From NCBI GenBank assembly GCA_029262835.1, contig JAJCYQ010000099.1, positions 1-64,000 of the forward strand: 64,000 nt of DNA, in the 5' to 3' direction. Every line of letters begins with the position of its first letter. Position 1 is the stretch's first letter. Of this stretch, positions 8,294-17,272 are shown in pieces. The position numbers and the translations under genes are program-made. A model generated the notes under the pieces. The model searched no databases. It had not been told where the DNA came from and was given only the letters and a program-made list of their open reading frames with translations. The stretch is from Bacteroidota bacterium. Its GTDB lineage: Bacteria > Bacteroidota > Rhodothermia > Rhodothermales > UBA10348.

Positions 8294-8946
8294 TTCTCTG
8301 TCCCCGTGAATCGCGGCATGGTTACGTCCCCCTCCGCCGAGATCCCCTCGCGGGCGAAGACCTTCCGAACGGTCCTGAGCAAGATATGCACGTCCAGAGC
8401 TAATCCGACATGATCAACATACCATTGGTCCAAAAGGAATTTTTCTTCCCAACTGAGGGCATTCCGGCCGTTTACCTGGGCCCAACCTGTAATTCCGGGC
8501 CGCACTTCGTGCCTGCGAGCCTGCTCTCGTGAGTACAGCGGGAGGTATTCCATGAGCAACGGTCGTGGTCCAACGAGACTCATGTTTCCCTTGAATACAT
8601 TCCACAGTTCAGGCAGTTCATCCAGGCTTGTATTCCTCAGGAAGGAACCAATGGCGGTCATTCGCTCAGCGTCAGGAAGGTAATGTCCACGTCCATCGAG
8701 ATCGTTCAACATCGTCCTGAACTTGATTATTTCGAATGGCAGCCCACTCTTACCGGGACGTTGCTGCCGGAACAGGACCGGCGAGCCTATCGATACGCGC
8801 AGGAGAACGGCGATTGCGATCAACACAGGAGCCAACAACACCAGTAATATCCCGGATGCAAGAATATCCAACGCTCTCTTTCCGAACCTTCTGTACGACC
8901 ATATGGGTAGTGGTGTCACCACGTTACGATCCGAAAAGTCGTTCAT
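8290..8946 (-). CDS. pglC: Polyprenyl-phosphate sugar-1-phosphate transferase (PglC type)
   Basis: A 218-residue monotopic phosphoglycosyl transferase. A re-entrant N-terminal membrane helix ([21 protein letters not shown]) is followed by [21 protein letters not shown] and the catalytic Asp-Glu dyad at about 109-110 in [25 protein letters not shown]. The short length matches PglC, without the extra N-terminal membrane domain of WcaJ/WbaP. It should start each glycan unit by moving phospho-diNAcBac onto undecaprenyl phosphate. The start overlaps the end of the upstream glycosyltransferase by 23 bp. Confidence 0.9.
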   Translation of the reverse strand: MNDFSDRNVVTPLPIWSYRRFGKRALDILASGILLVLLAPVLIAIAVLLRVSIGSPVLFRQQRPGKSGLPFEIIKFRTMLNDLDGRGHYLPDAERMTAIGSFLRNTSLDELPELWNVFKGNMSLVGPRPLLMEYLPLYSREQARRHEVRPGITGWAQVNGRNALSWEEKFLLDQWYVDHVGLALDVHILLRTVRKVFAREGISAEGDVTMPRFTGTEK

Positions 8947-10180
8947 ACTTGTCGGCCAACTTGTCGAACGACCTGTTTTCCAGGATGTAGCGGCGAGCCC
9001 GGCGACCCATTTCTTTGCGCTCAGAACCTGCCAGCGACTTCAACTGAAGCACCTCCGTCGCCAATGCGTCCGGATCGTTGAATGGCACGAACCGACCCGC
9101 ATCGGCCTCATTTATCATACTCCGGTAGCCATCGAACGAACAGATTATGGGTCTTTCAGCCATCATGTAATCAATCCACTTGTTCCGGGAAAGACCATAT
9201 CGCCCCAGTGCCGAGGAAAACGAATCGTAACACACATCCACTTCCTGAAGAAACCGAGCCACCTGGGATTTGGGAATCGGGTCGAAGAAGTGGACGTTAT
9301 CCAGGCCCTGCGCCATCAGTTCCAACTCTTCCCGTTTGGATCCCGATCCAAGGATGATGACGTGAACGTCATGGTCTCGCAATCGTCTCCCACACTCCAC
9401 GAGAGCATCAAGCGGGTTGTTTGCATTGATCGTGCCAGCATATGCGATCCTGAAACTACCTGATTTCCGCACAGCATCCAGGATTTCTGATGGTGGGGAC
9501 GCGCCCGAATTGTATCCCTCCGGGTCAATTCCCTGAGGAATGCAGACAACCTTGTCTCCGTTTCCGGGCGAAACCTGCGACACATGTTCCACCAGGTTTG
9601 GCATGGTACCTACTATGTGGTCGGCCTTCTCGTAACCCAATCGTTCTATCCAACCGAGTACCTGTATGAACGGATGATACCTGCTGTAGCCACCGAGCAC
9701 GATGGCGGACAGGGGCCAGATATCTCGAATTTCAACGATGAATCGTGCCCGGTATCGGCGTGCCACAAGGAAACCCGTAAGCACGGAAAAGAGGGACAAC
9801 GAGGAGGCAATGACAACGGTCGGCCGCTCCGCCAACGTTCTCATTGCCAAGAGTGAACGCCATTCAAACAGTGCCCAGTCCACTATTCGTTTCCAGCCAT
9901 CCGAACGACCGTATCGAAGCCCCTGTATCCAAACAGCCGTTACTCCTCTGATCTGCTCGATCATGTATCGCCCGTTGAACTCCGGGAGTGCATCGGTCAG
10001 ATGTGATGCATTGGACGCAAAGACGGCTACATGGTGGCCGCGTCTGCTCCATTCTGTTCCCAATTCAAAATGGCGCGTTCCGAAAAAATACTCGCGGGGT
10101 GACGCATACTTGGCCAGGTACCAGACAACATGTTTGGTTCTGACTTCCGGCGACACGTTCCGTCCATAATCGTCAGGCAT
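8924..10180 (-). CDS. Glycosyltransferase family 4 (WbuB-like)
   Basis: A 418-residue GT-B glycosyltransferase. The N-terminal half carries REYFFGTRHFELGTEWSRRGHHVAVF, and FIVEIRDIWPLSAIVLG is typical of WbuB/WbnE-like enzymes. The C-terminal half has FRIAYAGTINANNPLDAL and the donor-binding region YDSFSSALGRYGLSRNKWIDYMMAERPIICS, where the usual E-x7-E is less clear. It overlaps both neighbours in the cassette. Its position beside PglC suggests it adds the second sugar, which is inference. Confidence 0.8.
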   Translation of the reverse strand: MPDDYGRNVSPEVRTKHVVWYLAKYASPREYFFGTRHFELGTEWSRRGHHVAVFASNASHLTDALPEFNGRYMIEQIRGVTAVWIQGLRYGRSDGWKRIVDWALFEWRSLLAMRTLAERPTVVIASSLSLFSVLTGFLVARRYRARFIVEIRDIWPLSAIVLGGYSRYHPFIQVLGWIERLGYEKADHIVGTMPNLVEHVSQVSPGNGDKVVCIPQGIDPEGYNSGASPPSEILDAVRKSGSFRIAYAGTINANNPLDALVECGRRLRDHDVHVIILGSGSKREELELMAQGLDNVHFFDPIPKSQVARFLQEVDVCYDSFSSALGRYGLSRNKWIDYMMAERPIICSFDGYRSMINEADAGRFVPFNDPDALATEVLQLKSLAGSERKEMGRRARRYILENRSFDKLADKYERLFGS

Positions 10181-11276
10181 GAAATTCCCTGATCACGTTG
10201 CACACGCGATCAACCTGTTCAAACCCGAGTTCCGGATACATGGGCAGCGACAGACCTGTAGCTGCAAGGTCATGGGCGACCGGGTACGTTCCCCTGTTAC
10301 CCGGATGCTGCGCGTACAACGGCATGCCAGGCAATGCTGTTGGATATTGGATGAGGGTGCCGATTCCGGCATCTTCCAGATGAGCTCGAAGGGCATCCCT
10401 CTGAGACGAACGGACAACGAACAGATGATAGGTGTGCCTGCTGTCAGGCCGCTCTGTTGGAAGGGCCAAGCCATCTATCCCGGACAGACCAGCGCGATAC
10501 CTCTCTGCAATTGAGCGACGACGCTCAATCCAGGACTCCAGATGGGGAAGTTTCGCACTCAGGATGGCGGCCTGGATTCCGTCGAGTCGACTGTTGATTC
10601 CTTCCATCACGTGATCATGCTTCACCGCTTGTCCATGGTTTGCAAATTTACGGATGCGATCTGCCAGTTCATGATCAGACGAAACGACGGCTCCAGCATC
10701 ACCATACGCTCCGAGATTCTTGCTTGGATAAAAACTGAACGTGGCCGCTACGCCCCAGGAACCAACCGTCTTGCCGGCAATCCGAGAAAGGTGTGCTTGA
10801 GCGGTATCCTCAATGACATGGATGTCATGCCTTTCCGCCCACTCGGTAATTGCTGGCATATCTGCTGCCTGGCCATACAGGTGAACAGGAATCATTGCCC
10901 TTGTTCGGGATGTCCGCAATGTTTCGAGTTCGTCGGGATCCATCGTAAGAAACTCGGGATCAATGTCGACGAAGACCGGAGTAGCACCCGTTTGGGAGAC
11001 CGCCTCTGACGTTGCTATCCACGTCATGGCCGGCACGAGAACCTCATCTCCCGGCCCGATTCCCAGCATCCGGAGCACGATATAGATTGCATCTGTACCG
11101 TTACCCACTCCAACGCAATGGGACCGTCCACAAGCGGCGGCAAATTCCCGCTCGAATGTCCGAACCGATTCCCCTCCGATAAACGCCGTATTTCTGATTA
11201 CACGGGCAATTGCCGCATCGATTTCGTCTTTGATGGAGTCGTACTGGGCGCCAAGGTCCACAAATGGGATATTCAT
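10173..11276 (-). CDS. wlbC: UDP-2-acetamido-3-keto-hexuronate aminotransferase (WlbC/WbpE-like)
   Basis: A 367-residue DegT-family PLP aminotransferase. Lys186 in FSFYPSKNLGAYGDAGAVV is the PLP lysine, and VIEDTAQAHLS supplies the ring-nitrogen Asp. The N-terminus IPFVDLGAQYDSIKDEIDAAI is characteristic of the WlbC/WbpE group. It lies 5 bp from an acyltransferase of the WlbB/WbpD group and near a Gfo/Idh/MocA oxidoreductase, the standard set that aminates and acetylates C3 of UDP-GlcNAcA. Confidence 0.85.
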   Translation of the reverse strand: MNIPFVDLGAQYDSIKDEIDAAIARVIRNTAFIGGESVRTFEREFAAACGRSHCVGVGNGTDAIYIVLRMLGIGPGDEVLVPAMTWIATSEAVSQTGATPVFVDIDPEFLTMDPDELETLRTSRTRAMIPVHLYGQAADMPAITEWAERHDIHVIEDTAQAHLSRIAGKTVGSWGVAATFSFYPSKNLGAYGDAGAVVSSDHELADRIRKFANHGQAVKHDHVMEGINSRLDGIQAAILSAKLPHLESWIERRRSIAERYRAGLSGIDGLALPTERPDSRHTYHLFVVRSSQRDALRAHLEDAGIGTLIQYPTALPGMPLYAQHPGNRGTYPVAHDLAATGLSLPMYPELGFEQVDRVCNVIREFHA

Positions 11277-11281
11277 GATGT

Positions 11282-11779
11282 TTACTGGGATGGTTGGTGT
11301 CCCGGATTGGCCAGAGGCCTCAACATCCGGGCCGGATTACCGGCATAGACTCCGGACCGGACGATGTCCTTCGTTACGACGGACCCGGCTCCAATTACGA
11401 CGTGATCGCATACTGAGACCGGAAGGATGGTGGCGTTGCTGCCAATCGACACATCGTTGCCGATGAATGTCCGGGCCCACTTGGATGGGTCTCGACCTGC
11501 TGGACGTCCTTCGGAAAAGAGGTCATTGATGAACATGACGCCGTGTCCGATGAAACAATCATTCCCGATCTCGACCAGGTCACAGATGAACGAATGGGAC
11601 TGGATTTTGCATCGGGATCCAATCTGCGCACCGCGCTGGATTTCCACAAAAGGGCCAATGAAGCAGTTGTTTCCTATTGCACAGCCGTACAAGTTGACCG
11701 GCTCAACAATGGTGACGTCGTTTCCGAAGACGACATCTACGACACCGACGGACTTTCGTACCGTACTCACGATTGCCAT
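11282..11779 (-). CDS. wlbB: UDP-3-amino-sugar-uronate N-acetyltransferase (WlbB/WbpD-like)
   Basis: A 165-residue left-handed beta-helix acyltransferase built almost entirely of hexapeptide repeats (IGNNCFIGPFVEI, IGSRCKIQSHSFI, IGNDCFIGHGVMFINDLF, IGSNATILPVSV, IGAGSVVTKDI). The GHGVMFINDLF loop is a WlbB/WbpD hallmark. It would acetylate the 3-amino group made by the adjacent WlbC to give UDP-2,3-diacetamido-2,3-dideoxyglucuronate. The start overlaps the upstream oxidoreductase by 13 bp. Confidence 0.87.
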   Translation of the reverse strand: MAIVSTVRKSVGVVDVVFGNDVTIVEPVNLYGCAIGNNCFIGPFVEIQRGAQIGSRCKIQSHSFICDLVEIGNDCFIGHGVMFINDLFSEGRPAGRDPSKWARTFIGNDVSIGSNATILPVSVCDHVVIGAGSVVTKDIVRSGVYAGNPARMLRPLANPGHQPSQ

Positions 11780-12813
11780 CTCCGGGCAGCTGCATAGATC
11801 TTGTCAATGATCTCAACTGTTTTCAATCCTTCGAACGCACTGGTGGTGATGACTCCTTCGTTTCGAAGCACATCAACAACATTCTGATAGACTTCCCCGT
11901 GATTGGACATGGATCCCACATACGATCCATAGTTGTTCGGCGTGTTCCCAGCAGGAAGATCTCCGAACGAATAGTCCTTCACGTTCGCGTATTCCAATTC
12001 GTTCAAATATTGACCACCGATCTTGACGGTCCCCTTCTCTCCGAAAACGGTAAGGGAGCCCTCCATATTTTTCCCGAAGCTGTTCACCGTAAAATTGATT
12101 GTGCCAACGGCTCCATTGTGGAACGATATCGCAGCAACACCCGTGTCCTCAAACTCAATAACATCTTCATGCATGAAGTTGCCAGTTATCGCCGCGGCAT
12201 CCCTGACATCTCCAATCAGCCAATACAACAAATCAACGAAATGACTGAACTGTGTAAAGAGTGATCCTCCATCCAACTCCTTTGTACCACGCCAAGCATC
12301 TTTGTAATAATCATTATCACGGTTCCAGAAGCAATTCAATTGAACCGACATTATCCGGCCGAGGGCTCCAGCTTCAATGGCATCCTTTACCGCTCGGACT
12401 GGCGGGTTGAATCGATTCTGCTTAACAACAAACAATCGGCGATTTGCCCGCTCAGCAGTCTTGATCATTTCCCCACAGTCCGCCACGGAAATGGCCATGG
12501 GCTTCTCACACAGAACATGACACCCAGCCTTCAATGCGCTGATCGTATGCTGTGCATGAAGACCGTTCGGGGTGCATATGCTCACGACGTCAATATCAGC
12601 CGCGTTTTCCAGCATTGCCTCAATCGACGAATATGAGACAGCCCCATGCGTGTCGCCGAGTGCCGATGCGCGGTGCGGGACAACATCACAAGTTGCGACG
12701 AGCGTTCCTGCGTTCACAATATGATTGGCGTGTCGATTTCCAATTCGACCACATCCAACCAATGCAAACCGCAATCTATTCTGTTCTTGGGCGTTGACAG
12801 GTACTTGAGCCAA
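11767..12813 (-). CDS. wlbA: Gfo/Idh/MocA oxidoreductase, UDP-GlcNAcA 3-dehydrogenase (WlbA-like)
   Basis: A 348-residue NAD-dependent oxidoreductase. The nucleotide-binding FALVGCGRIGNRHANHI lies near residues 15-31, and the family signature VLCEKPMA is present. The segments FVVKQNRFNPPVRAVKDAI and CFWNRDNDYYKDAWRGTKELDGG match the class of UDP-N-acetylglucosaminuronate 3-dehydrogenases found in wlb clusters. With WlbC and WlbB immediately downstream it forms the three-step C3 amination and acetylation module. A second enzyme of this reaction type, from a different subfamily, is encoded at 46790-47689. Confidence 0.8.
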   Translation of the reverse strand: MAQVPVNAQEQNRLRFALVGCGRIGNRHANHIVNAGTLVATCDVVPHRASALGDTHGAVSYSSIEAMLENAADIDVVSICTPNGLHAQHTISALKAGCHVLCEKPMAISVADCGEMIKTAERANRRLFVVKQNRFNPPVRAVKDAIEAGALGRIMSVQLNCFWNRDNDYYKDAWRGTKELDGGSLFTQFSHFVDLLYWLIGDVRDAAAITGNFMHEDVIEFEDTGVAAISFHNGAVGTINFTVNSFGKNMEGSLTVFGEKGTVKIGGQYLNELEYANVKDYSFGDLPAGNTPNNYGSYVGSMSNHGEVYQNVVDVLRNEGVITTSAFEGLKTVEIIDKIYAAARRWQS

Positions 12814-12860
12814 TGTGTAGGGACCTCTTGATGGTTGGGTTTTTCGTTAACTACCGTGAA

Positions 12861-14018
12861 TCAGCGGGGGTAGAGCCCCATGCCTCGAAGCCGGTTGGCC
12901 ATCTTCTTCAATCGTGAGACATGGTCGAATGAATTCCGATACTCCCGGAAACTTCTGATGGGCGTATCCATGATTTCCTGGAACTGATCCGACGTCAACT
13001 TCAGCTTGCTCGTCACATATTCCAAGTCGCGCATTTGTTCGTCCTCGGCATACGGTGGTTGCTTCATGAGCTCCAGCGCCTCTTCCCTCCTCAGCTGGCC
13101 CGCATTCACAAGATCGGAATAGTGTCCCCAACGTTTGTCGATCCCGAACTTCTTCGGTAATACGTATCCTTGGTAAAAGCGCGTATAGATGGATTCATGG
13201 TGCTTTCCGCCGTAATCGCGCCATCCCAGATCGTCTCGCAAGACACGCATGGCTTCGTCCTTGTCATAATCTGCATAGTTGAGGATGGAAACCGTGCGCA
13301 CACCGCGAATCAAATTCACCCAGGCAAGATAGGACAGGCTGAACGACGGGTAATTATTGAGTTTTGTCTTTCCGAAGCGCTTGTGGACATCCTTGACATA
13401 CCGCCAATCCGAGTGACCATACGACCAATCAGGTACGCTGATGGACTCTGTAGTGAAATTCATTCCCGAAATGATGTACGGTATCCTTCGACGTGCCGCC
13501 TCTCGCCACAGCAATCCGAAAATGGCATGATCCGTTGGTATCTCACCATCAGGTGTTGACGCCTTCAAGAATGCGACCTGAAGATCCCGGAATTCTTCCC
13601 AATCAAGAACGTGCGTATACAAGTCGATTCCCAATCCGGAAAGTACCCGCTCAATGTTCTTGACAGCCAGCTCAGAATTCCAACCGTTGTCAAGATGAAC
13701 AGCGAGTGGACGCAAACCGAGTCGTTTTACCAGATAAGCGACATACGTGCTGTCCACTCCGCCGCTGACCCCGATGATGCAATCATAATCTCTGTTATTC
13801 CCTCGGTACTTGATCGTTTCCACGAGTGTCGCAAGACGCTGTTGACCTTCTTCACCTCGGACCACCCTGGATTCCAACAGTTCGTCATACCGTTGACAAT
13901 GATTGCATAACCCGTCTGCGTTGAACGAAATGGATGGATCTGCGAGCGTGTTCATGATGCATCGTGTGCATATAGACTCATTGGGGCCTACTCGTCTCAT
14001 AGAAGCATTCATTATCAT
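12861..14018 (-). CDS. WbpG/PseA-like N-acetyl sugar amidotransferase (first of three)
   Basis: A 385-residue PP-loop ATP-pyrophosphatase family protein. A zinc-type pair C17-x2-C20 and C38-x2-C41 (ICTRCIMNT, LCNHC) precedes the ATP-binding PP-loop IIGVSGGVDSTY at 81-92. Family members (WbpG, PseA, LfnA) transfer ammonia onto a sugar carboxyl or acetamido group, making an amide or acetamidine, with a HisH/HisF-like pair supplying ammonia from glutamine. Placement directly upstream of the WlbA/B/C genes suggests the diacetamido-uronate as substrate, which is inference. A 103-bp gap upstream, the largest in the cassette, may carry an internal promoter. Confidence 0.85.
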   Translation of the reverse strand: MIMNASMRRVGPNESICTRCIMNTLADPSISFNADGLCNHCQRYDELLESRVVRGEEGQQRLATLVETIKYRGNNRDYDCIIGVSGGVDSTYVAYLVKRLGLRPLAVHLDNGWNSELAVKNIERVLSGLGIDLYTHVLDWEEFRDLQVAFLKASTPDGEIPTDHAIFGLLWREAARRRIPYIISGMNFTTESISVPDWSYGHSDWRYVKDVHKRFGKTKLNNYPSFSLSYLAWVNLIRGVRTVSILNYADYDKDEAMRVLRDDLGWRDYGGKHHESIYTRFYQGYVLPKKFGIDKRWGHYSDLVNAGQLRREEALELMKQPPYAEDEQMRDLEYVTSKLKLTSDQFQEIMDTPIRSFREYRNSFDHVSRLKKMANRLRGMGLYPR

Positions 14019-14121
14019 TCTCTCTTATTGACTAATTGGTCACCACCGTCGTGTGTACTCAATGATTATTCTACGATGGAAGACAAATATTAATCAATAA
14101 TACTCATCGTTTCGTTGGACG
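14019..14121. promoter_or_regulatory. AT-rich gap, possible internal promoter of the cassette
   Basis: A 103-bp strongly AT-rich gap between the kelch protein gene and the first amidotransferase gene, by far the longest gap in the minus-strand run 6520-44252. The downstream part of the operon could be transcribed from here. No consensus promoter is clear enough to place. Confidence 0.3.
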
Positions 14122-15300
14122 CTAATCCAAACTCGAATAAAGTACCCAAACGTCACTCTCCATATTGTTTCCTGCAACAACGTAAAGACTGTCGCCTTTA
14201 ACGAACACGCTAGAAGCGTGCCATTCACGCCATGGACTTCCCTTTAGTTCATTCCATTCAATACCGTTTTCAGAAAACCAGACGTCGTTTCTGTTGCCGC
14301 TGTCTTCATTGTATCCTTCAATAACCCATATGCGGTTATCGAAGACAACGATATTGTGATACTGTCTTGGGTCCCAGGGTGCATTATTTAACACAAGCTC
14401 CCAATAGACCCCGTCCTTTGACCGCCATACATCGTTATAAAATGCTCGTTCCGGTTTAGACGGGGTATCATATGTCCCTCCTCCAATGATCCACATGTAA
14501 CCATCATATACAACACTCCCTCCAATCATTCCACGAGGAGGGAATCCAGCTTCTGTGGATACTTGCACCCAATCTCTTCCATTGCTACTGCTCCATATGT
14601 CAGAATAGAGTGTATCGACTCCTGGTACTAACTGTGACAATGTCTGGCCGCCAATAACCCATATTTTATTATCATATACCATGGTGATATGGAGAGCCCT
14701 TGGTGCCCATGGAACATCAGAATCAATCATTTTCCATGTATCTCCGTCAGCTGAACACCAAACGTCGTTCTGATAATGCCCTTGATTCGGATCGCCTCCG
14801 ACAATGCACATTTCATTCCGAAAAAGCACGTATCCAGCGGTATGTCGGCCTTCCCAATCAACAGTTGCATCAAACGAAGTCGACACAAAGGTATTCTCCT
14901 TAGTCCTTCGCCACCTGAGTCCGTTTAATGATGACCATACTTCATTGTTGGTTATTCTTGGAAAGTTATTCTTGTCATATGGGTTCCATCCTCCTATCAA
15001 CCTCAACGAGTCGTCATACACTAATGCACCTGCTCCATCTCTCGGAGCGAATTCCGCCGCACAAGTAAACTTTTCCCAAGTATATCCATATTCAGTATTT
15101 ACGATTAAGTCTGGCACTTTGTGGCAAGATTCCATTTCTGCACTAGACGTTACAACTTGGTCTAACAAGCGGTTTTTAATAGCCGTGTAAAAGTTCCCTT
15201 TGGCAAACAGTGCCAGACAGAGTATTGTGATACCCACGGCATAGACCAGTAAATAGACAACACGGACATTTTTGTAGGTATCCTTCACAAGTGACATCAT
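14122..15300 (-). CDS. Membrane-anchored kelch-type beta-propeller protein
   Basis: A 392-residue protein from the ATG at 15300, which is preceded by a good ribosome-binding site (AAAGGAAG), unusual in this locus. One N-terminal membrane helix (VVYLLVYAVGITILCLALFA, about residues 14-33) precedes a large extracytoplasmic domain. At least five repeats follow a kelch pattern: a VVYDNKIWVIGG strand, then NDVWSSxDGxxW (IWVIGGQTL, MWIIGGGTY, IWVIEGYNE, LYVVAGNN with WCSADGDTW, WRSKDGVYW, WFSENGIEW). Kelch propellers bind carbohydrate or protein ligands, and no catalytic residues can be assigned. The gene is visibly more AT-rich than its neighbours, suggesting recent acquisition. Confidence 0.8.
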   Translation of the reverse strand: MMSLVKDTYKNVRVVYLLVYAVGITILCLALFAKGNFYTAIKNRLLDQVVTSSAEMESCHKVPDLIVNTEYGYTWEKFTCAAEFAPRDGAGALVYDDSLRLIGGWNPYDKNNFPRITNNEVWSSLNGLRWRRTKENTFVSTSFDATVDWEGRHTAGYVLFRNEMCIVGGDPNQGHYQNDVWCSADGDTWKMIDSDVPWAPRALHITMVYDNKIWVIGGQTLSQLVPGVDTLYSDIWSSSNGRDWVQVSTEAGFPPRGMIGGSVVYDGYMWIIGGGTYDTPSKPERAFYNDVWRSKDGVYWELVLNNAPWDPRQYHNIVVFDNRIWVIEGYNEDSGNRNDVWFSENGIEWNELKGSPWREWHASSVFVKGDSLYVVAGNNMESDVWVLYSSLD

Positions 15301-15348
15301 TCTTCCTTTAGATATTGTTAATACGAGATATGATGATACCCACAACGT

Positions 15349-16107
15349 TCATTTGAATAACCGGACGAGTTCCCGATATTCGGGGTAGGTGATAAGAACC
15401 GCTCGATGTTTCCCATAGAACACGAACATGCTCCCTGCCGAGACAGCCGTCGCACCACTGTCTACGGCGTCACGGAAGTGGGAAAGAACGCCGGCTCCTC
15501 CTGCTGCAACGACCGGTACACTCACGGCAGAACTCACCGATTCTATCAACTTCAAGTCATATCCACCCATGACGCCATCCCTGTCAATACTGTTCAGGTA
15601 GACTTCACCCGCGCCTGCATCCTCCGCACGCTTCGCGTATTCCACAGGATCTGCCTTTATGTCCTTTGCTCCACTTTCGACCATGACAGTGTATCGACCA
15701 TTCCACTTTCGTTTCACATCCATGGAAACCACAACAGACTGACTCCCTGCCTCATCTGCGGCTGAACGAATGAGTTCTGGCGAGTCTGCCGCCGATGTAT
15801 TCAGGACGACCTTTTCGAAACCTATCGTCAACAGCTTCAGAATCTGGGACATACTCGACACACCACCACCATAGGCCAGCGGCATGAATGCTTGACTTGC
15901 AATACGGGTCAACAACTCAAAATTGGGTTCCTTTCCTGCGGGGGTAGCGCCAATGTCCAGGAAGCACAATTCATCGACCTCCTTCTCATTGAAGATCTTG
16001 ACCGCGTTGATCGGGTCACCGACGTATTTCGGAGCTTTGAACTGGACCGTCTTGACAAGGCCGTCTCCTCGCAGCAGCAGTGTCGGGATTACGCGCGTAC
16101 TAAGCAT
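15349..16107 (-). CDS. HisF-like ammonia-channel subunit of a sugar amidotransferase
   Basis: A 252-residue (beta/alpha)8 barrel of the HisF/HisA fold, starting MLSTRVIPTLLLRGDGLVKT. True HisF has CLDV at this first strand. Here it is TLLL, so the catalytic first Asp is lost, while the second (VVVSMDVKRKW) is kept. Barrel landmarks FMPLAYGGG and VVAAGGAG bind phosphate. The substitution and the setting show it belongs to the WbpG-HisH2-HisF2 type of system and not to histidine biosynthesis. I start at 16107, where the ATG overlaps the upstream stop. A longer frame to 16209 adds 34 residues outside the fold. Confidence 0.85.
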   Translation of the reverse strand: MLSTRVIPTLLLRGDGLVKTVQFKAPKYVGDPINAVKIFNEKEVDELCFLDIGATPAGKEPNFELLTRIASQAFMPLAYGGGVSSMSQILKLLTIGFEKVVLNTSAADSPELIRSAADEAGSQSVVVSMDVKRKWNGRYTVMVESGAKDIKADPVEYAKRAEDAGAGEVYLNSIDRDGVMGGYDLKLIESVSSAVSVPVVAAGGAGVLSHFRDAVDSGATAVSAGSMFVFYGKHRAVLITYPEYRELVRLFK

Positions 16108-17272
16108 GAGCATGTCCGTTTGAGTGGCTGAAAGCCATCGCCTCCCGACCCGGCAAAAACGAGTAGATGACCTGCATGGTGTGCTCTTGTTGTTCCCAGG
16201 AATACTCACGACGACACATGTTGATCGCCTCGTCCATGCGTGATCGATCCATGGCCAACAAGCGCTCTACGGCTCGTTGAATTCCACTCCTGTCGAATGA
16301 CTCAACACTTACGCCAACACCGTAGCGGGCCACGAACTCGGATTGCTCCTTGGTCAAGGATGTCAGTACTGCATTACCGGCCATCAAGTATTGGAACAGC
16401 TTGTTGGGAAGGGCGAATTCATGACTCAGACATGAAGGTTCCGTAAGCGAGATCCCGAAGTCAGCCGAGGCCGTCAATACAATCAGCTCTTGCTCTGACA
16501 CGGCAGGGTGAACGTGAATATTCGGGTATCTGGACGCCATGTCTTTCAGCCATGCTTCCAATGGGCCAAATCCAATGAATATCAACGATGCCCTGTCATC
16601 TAGGTCCAGAAATGACGATACCAGGATTTCCAGGCCACGGCTCGGACCCAATACTCCCTGGTAAACAAAAACAGCGGATTGTGGCGCAATGGAGAAACGA
16701 TCGCGCAATATGCTGCTTTTTCCCGGGTTGGAATAAGAAGGACAGTTGAAAACAACCGATGTGTTACCTAGCCGATAGGTCTCTTCGTACCACTCTCGAA
16801 TGGATTCACTGACCAGGACGACGCGTTCCGCCTTTCCTATAAGCCTGCGCTCCACCCATCTGGAAAGTACTTTCCGGGGTCCATGTTGGCCGTGCGTCTC
16901 TGTTTCCAACTCGTGGGGTTCGTAGACAAGGTGGGCACCGTGAAACCATTTCAAACAGCAGGACAGCGGAAGGGATGCCAGCGAGTGGCAATTGACCAGC
17001 GATATCTGCTCTTTCCGCAAGCGAAAAAATACGCGTAGACTCCACTCCAGAAAACTGATTGTACGAATCACGAGACCTCGACCGTCGACGAGCGTGCGTA
17101 CTCGTTGCAGCGAGCGTTGCTCCCCGATTGATTCAGTCGGCGGAAGACCCGGTGCCCATCGACCAATCATCAGGATCGAATCCGCTATTCCCAGTTTGAT
17201 CAGGCTGGATGTCATCTTCATCGTTCGGGACTCGAAACGGAACGGAGACGAGTATACATGAACGTTGAGCAC
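16100..17272 (-). CDS. Glycosyltransferase (GT4-like)
   Basis: A 390-residue GT-B enzyme. HLVYEPHELETETHGQ is the acceptor-domain motif, RVVLVSESIREWYEETY leads into the hinge, and FVYQGVLGPSRGLEILV is followed by HEFALPNKLFQYLMAGNAVLTS, the donor-binding region. It is closely related in architecture to the enzyme at 20272-21426 (the YDAHELETE and CLPNKLFEYWMAGLPVI motifs correspond), suggesting an old duplication inside the cassette. It overlaps the HisF-like gene by 8 bp and abuts the asparagine-synthase gene. Confidence 0.82.
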   Translation of the reverse strand: MLNVHVYSSPFRFESRTMKMTSSLIKLGIADSILMIGRWAPGLPPTESIGEQRSLQRVRTLVDGRGLVIRTISFLEWSLRVFFRLRKEQISLVNCHSLASLPLSCCLKWFHGAHLVYEPHELETETHGQHGPRKVLSRWVERRLIGKAERVVLVSESIREWYEETYRLGNTSVVFNCPSYSNPGKSSILRDRFSIAPQSAVFVYQGVLGPSRGLEILVSSFLDLDDRASLIFIGFGPLEAWLKDMASRYPNIHVHPAVSEQELIVLTASADFGISLTEPSCLSHEFALPNKLFQYLMAGNAVLTSLTKEQSEFVARYGVGVSVESFDRSGIQRAVERLLAMDRSRMDEAINMCRREYSWEQQEHTMQVIYSFLPGREAMAFSHSNGHAHA

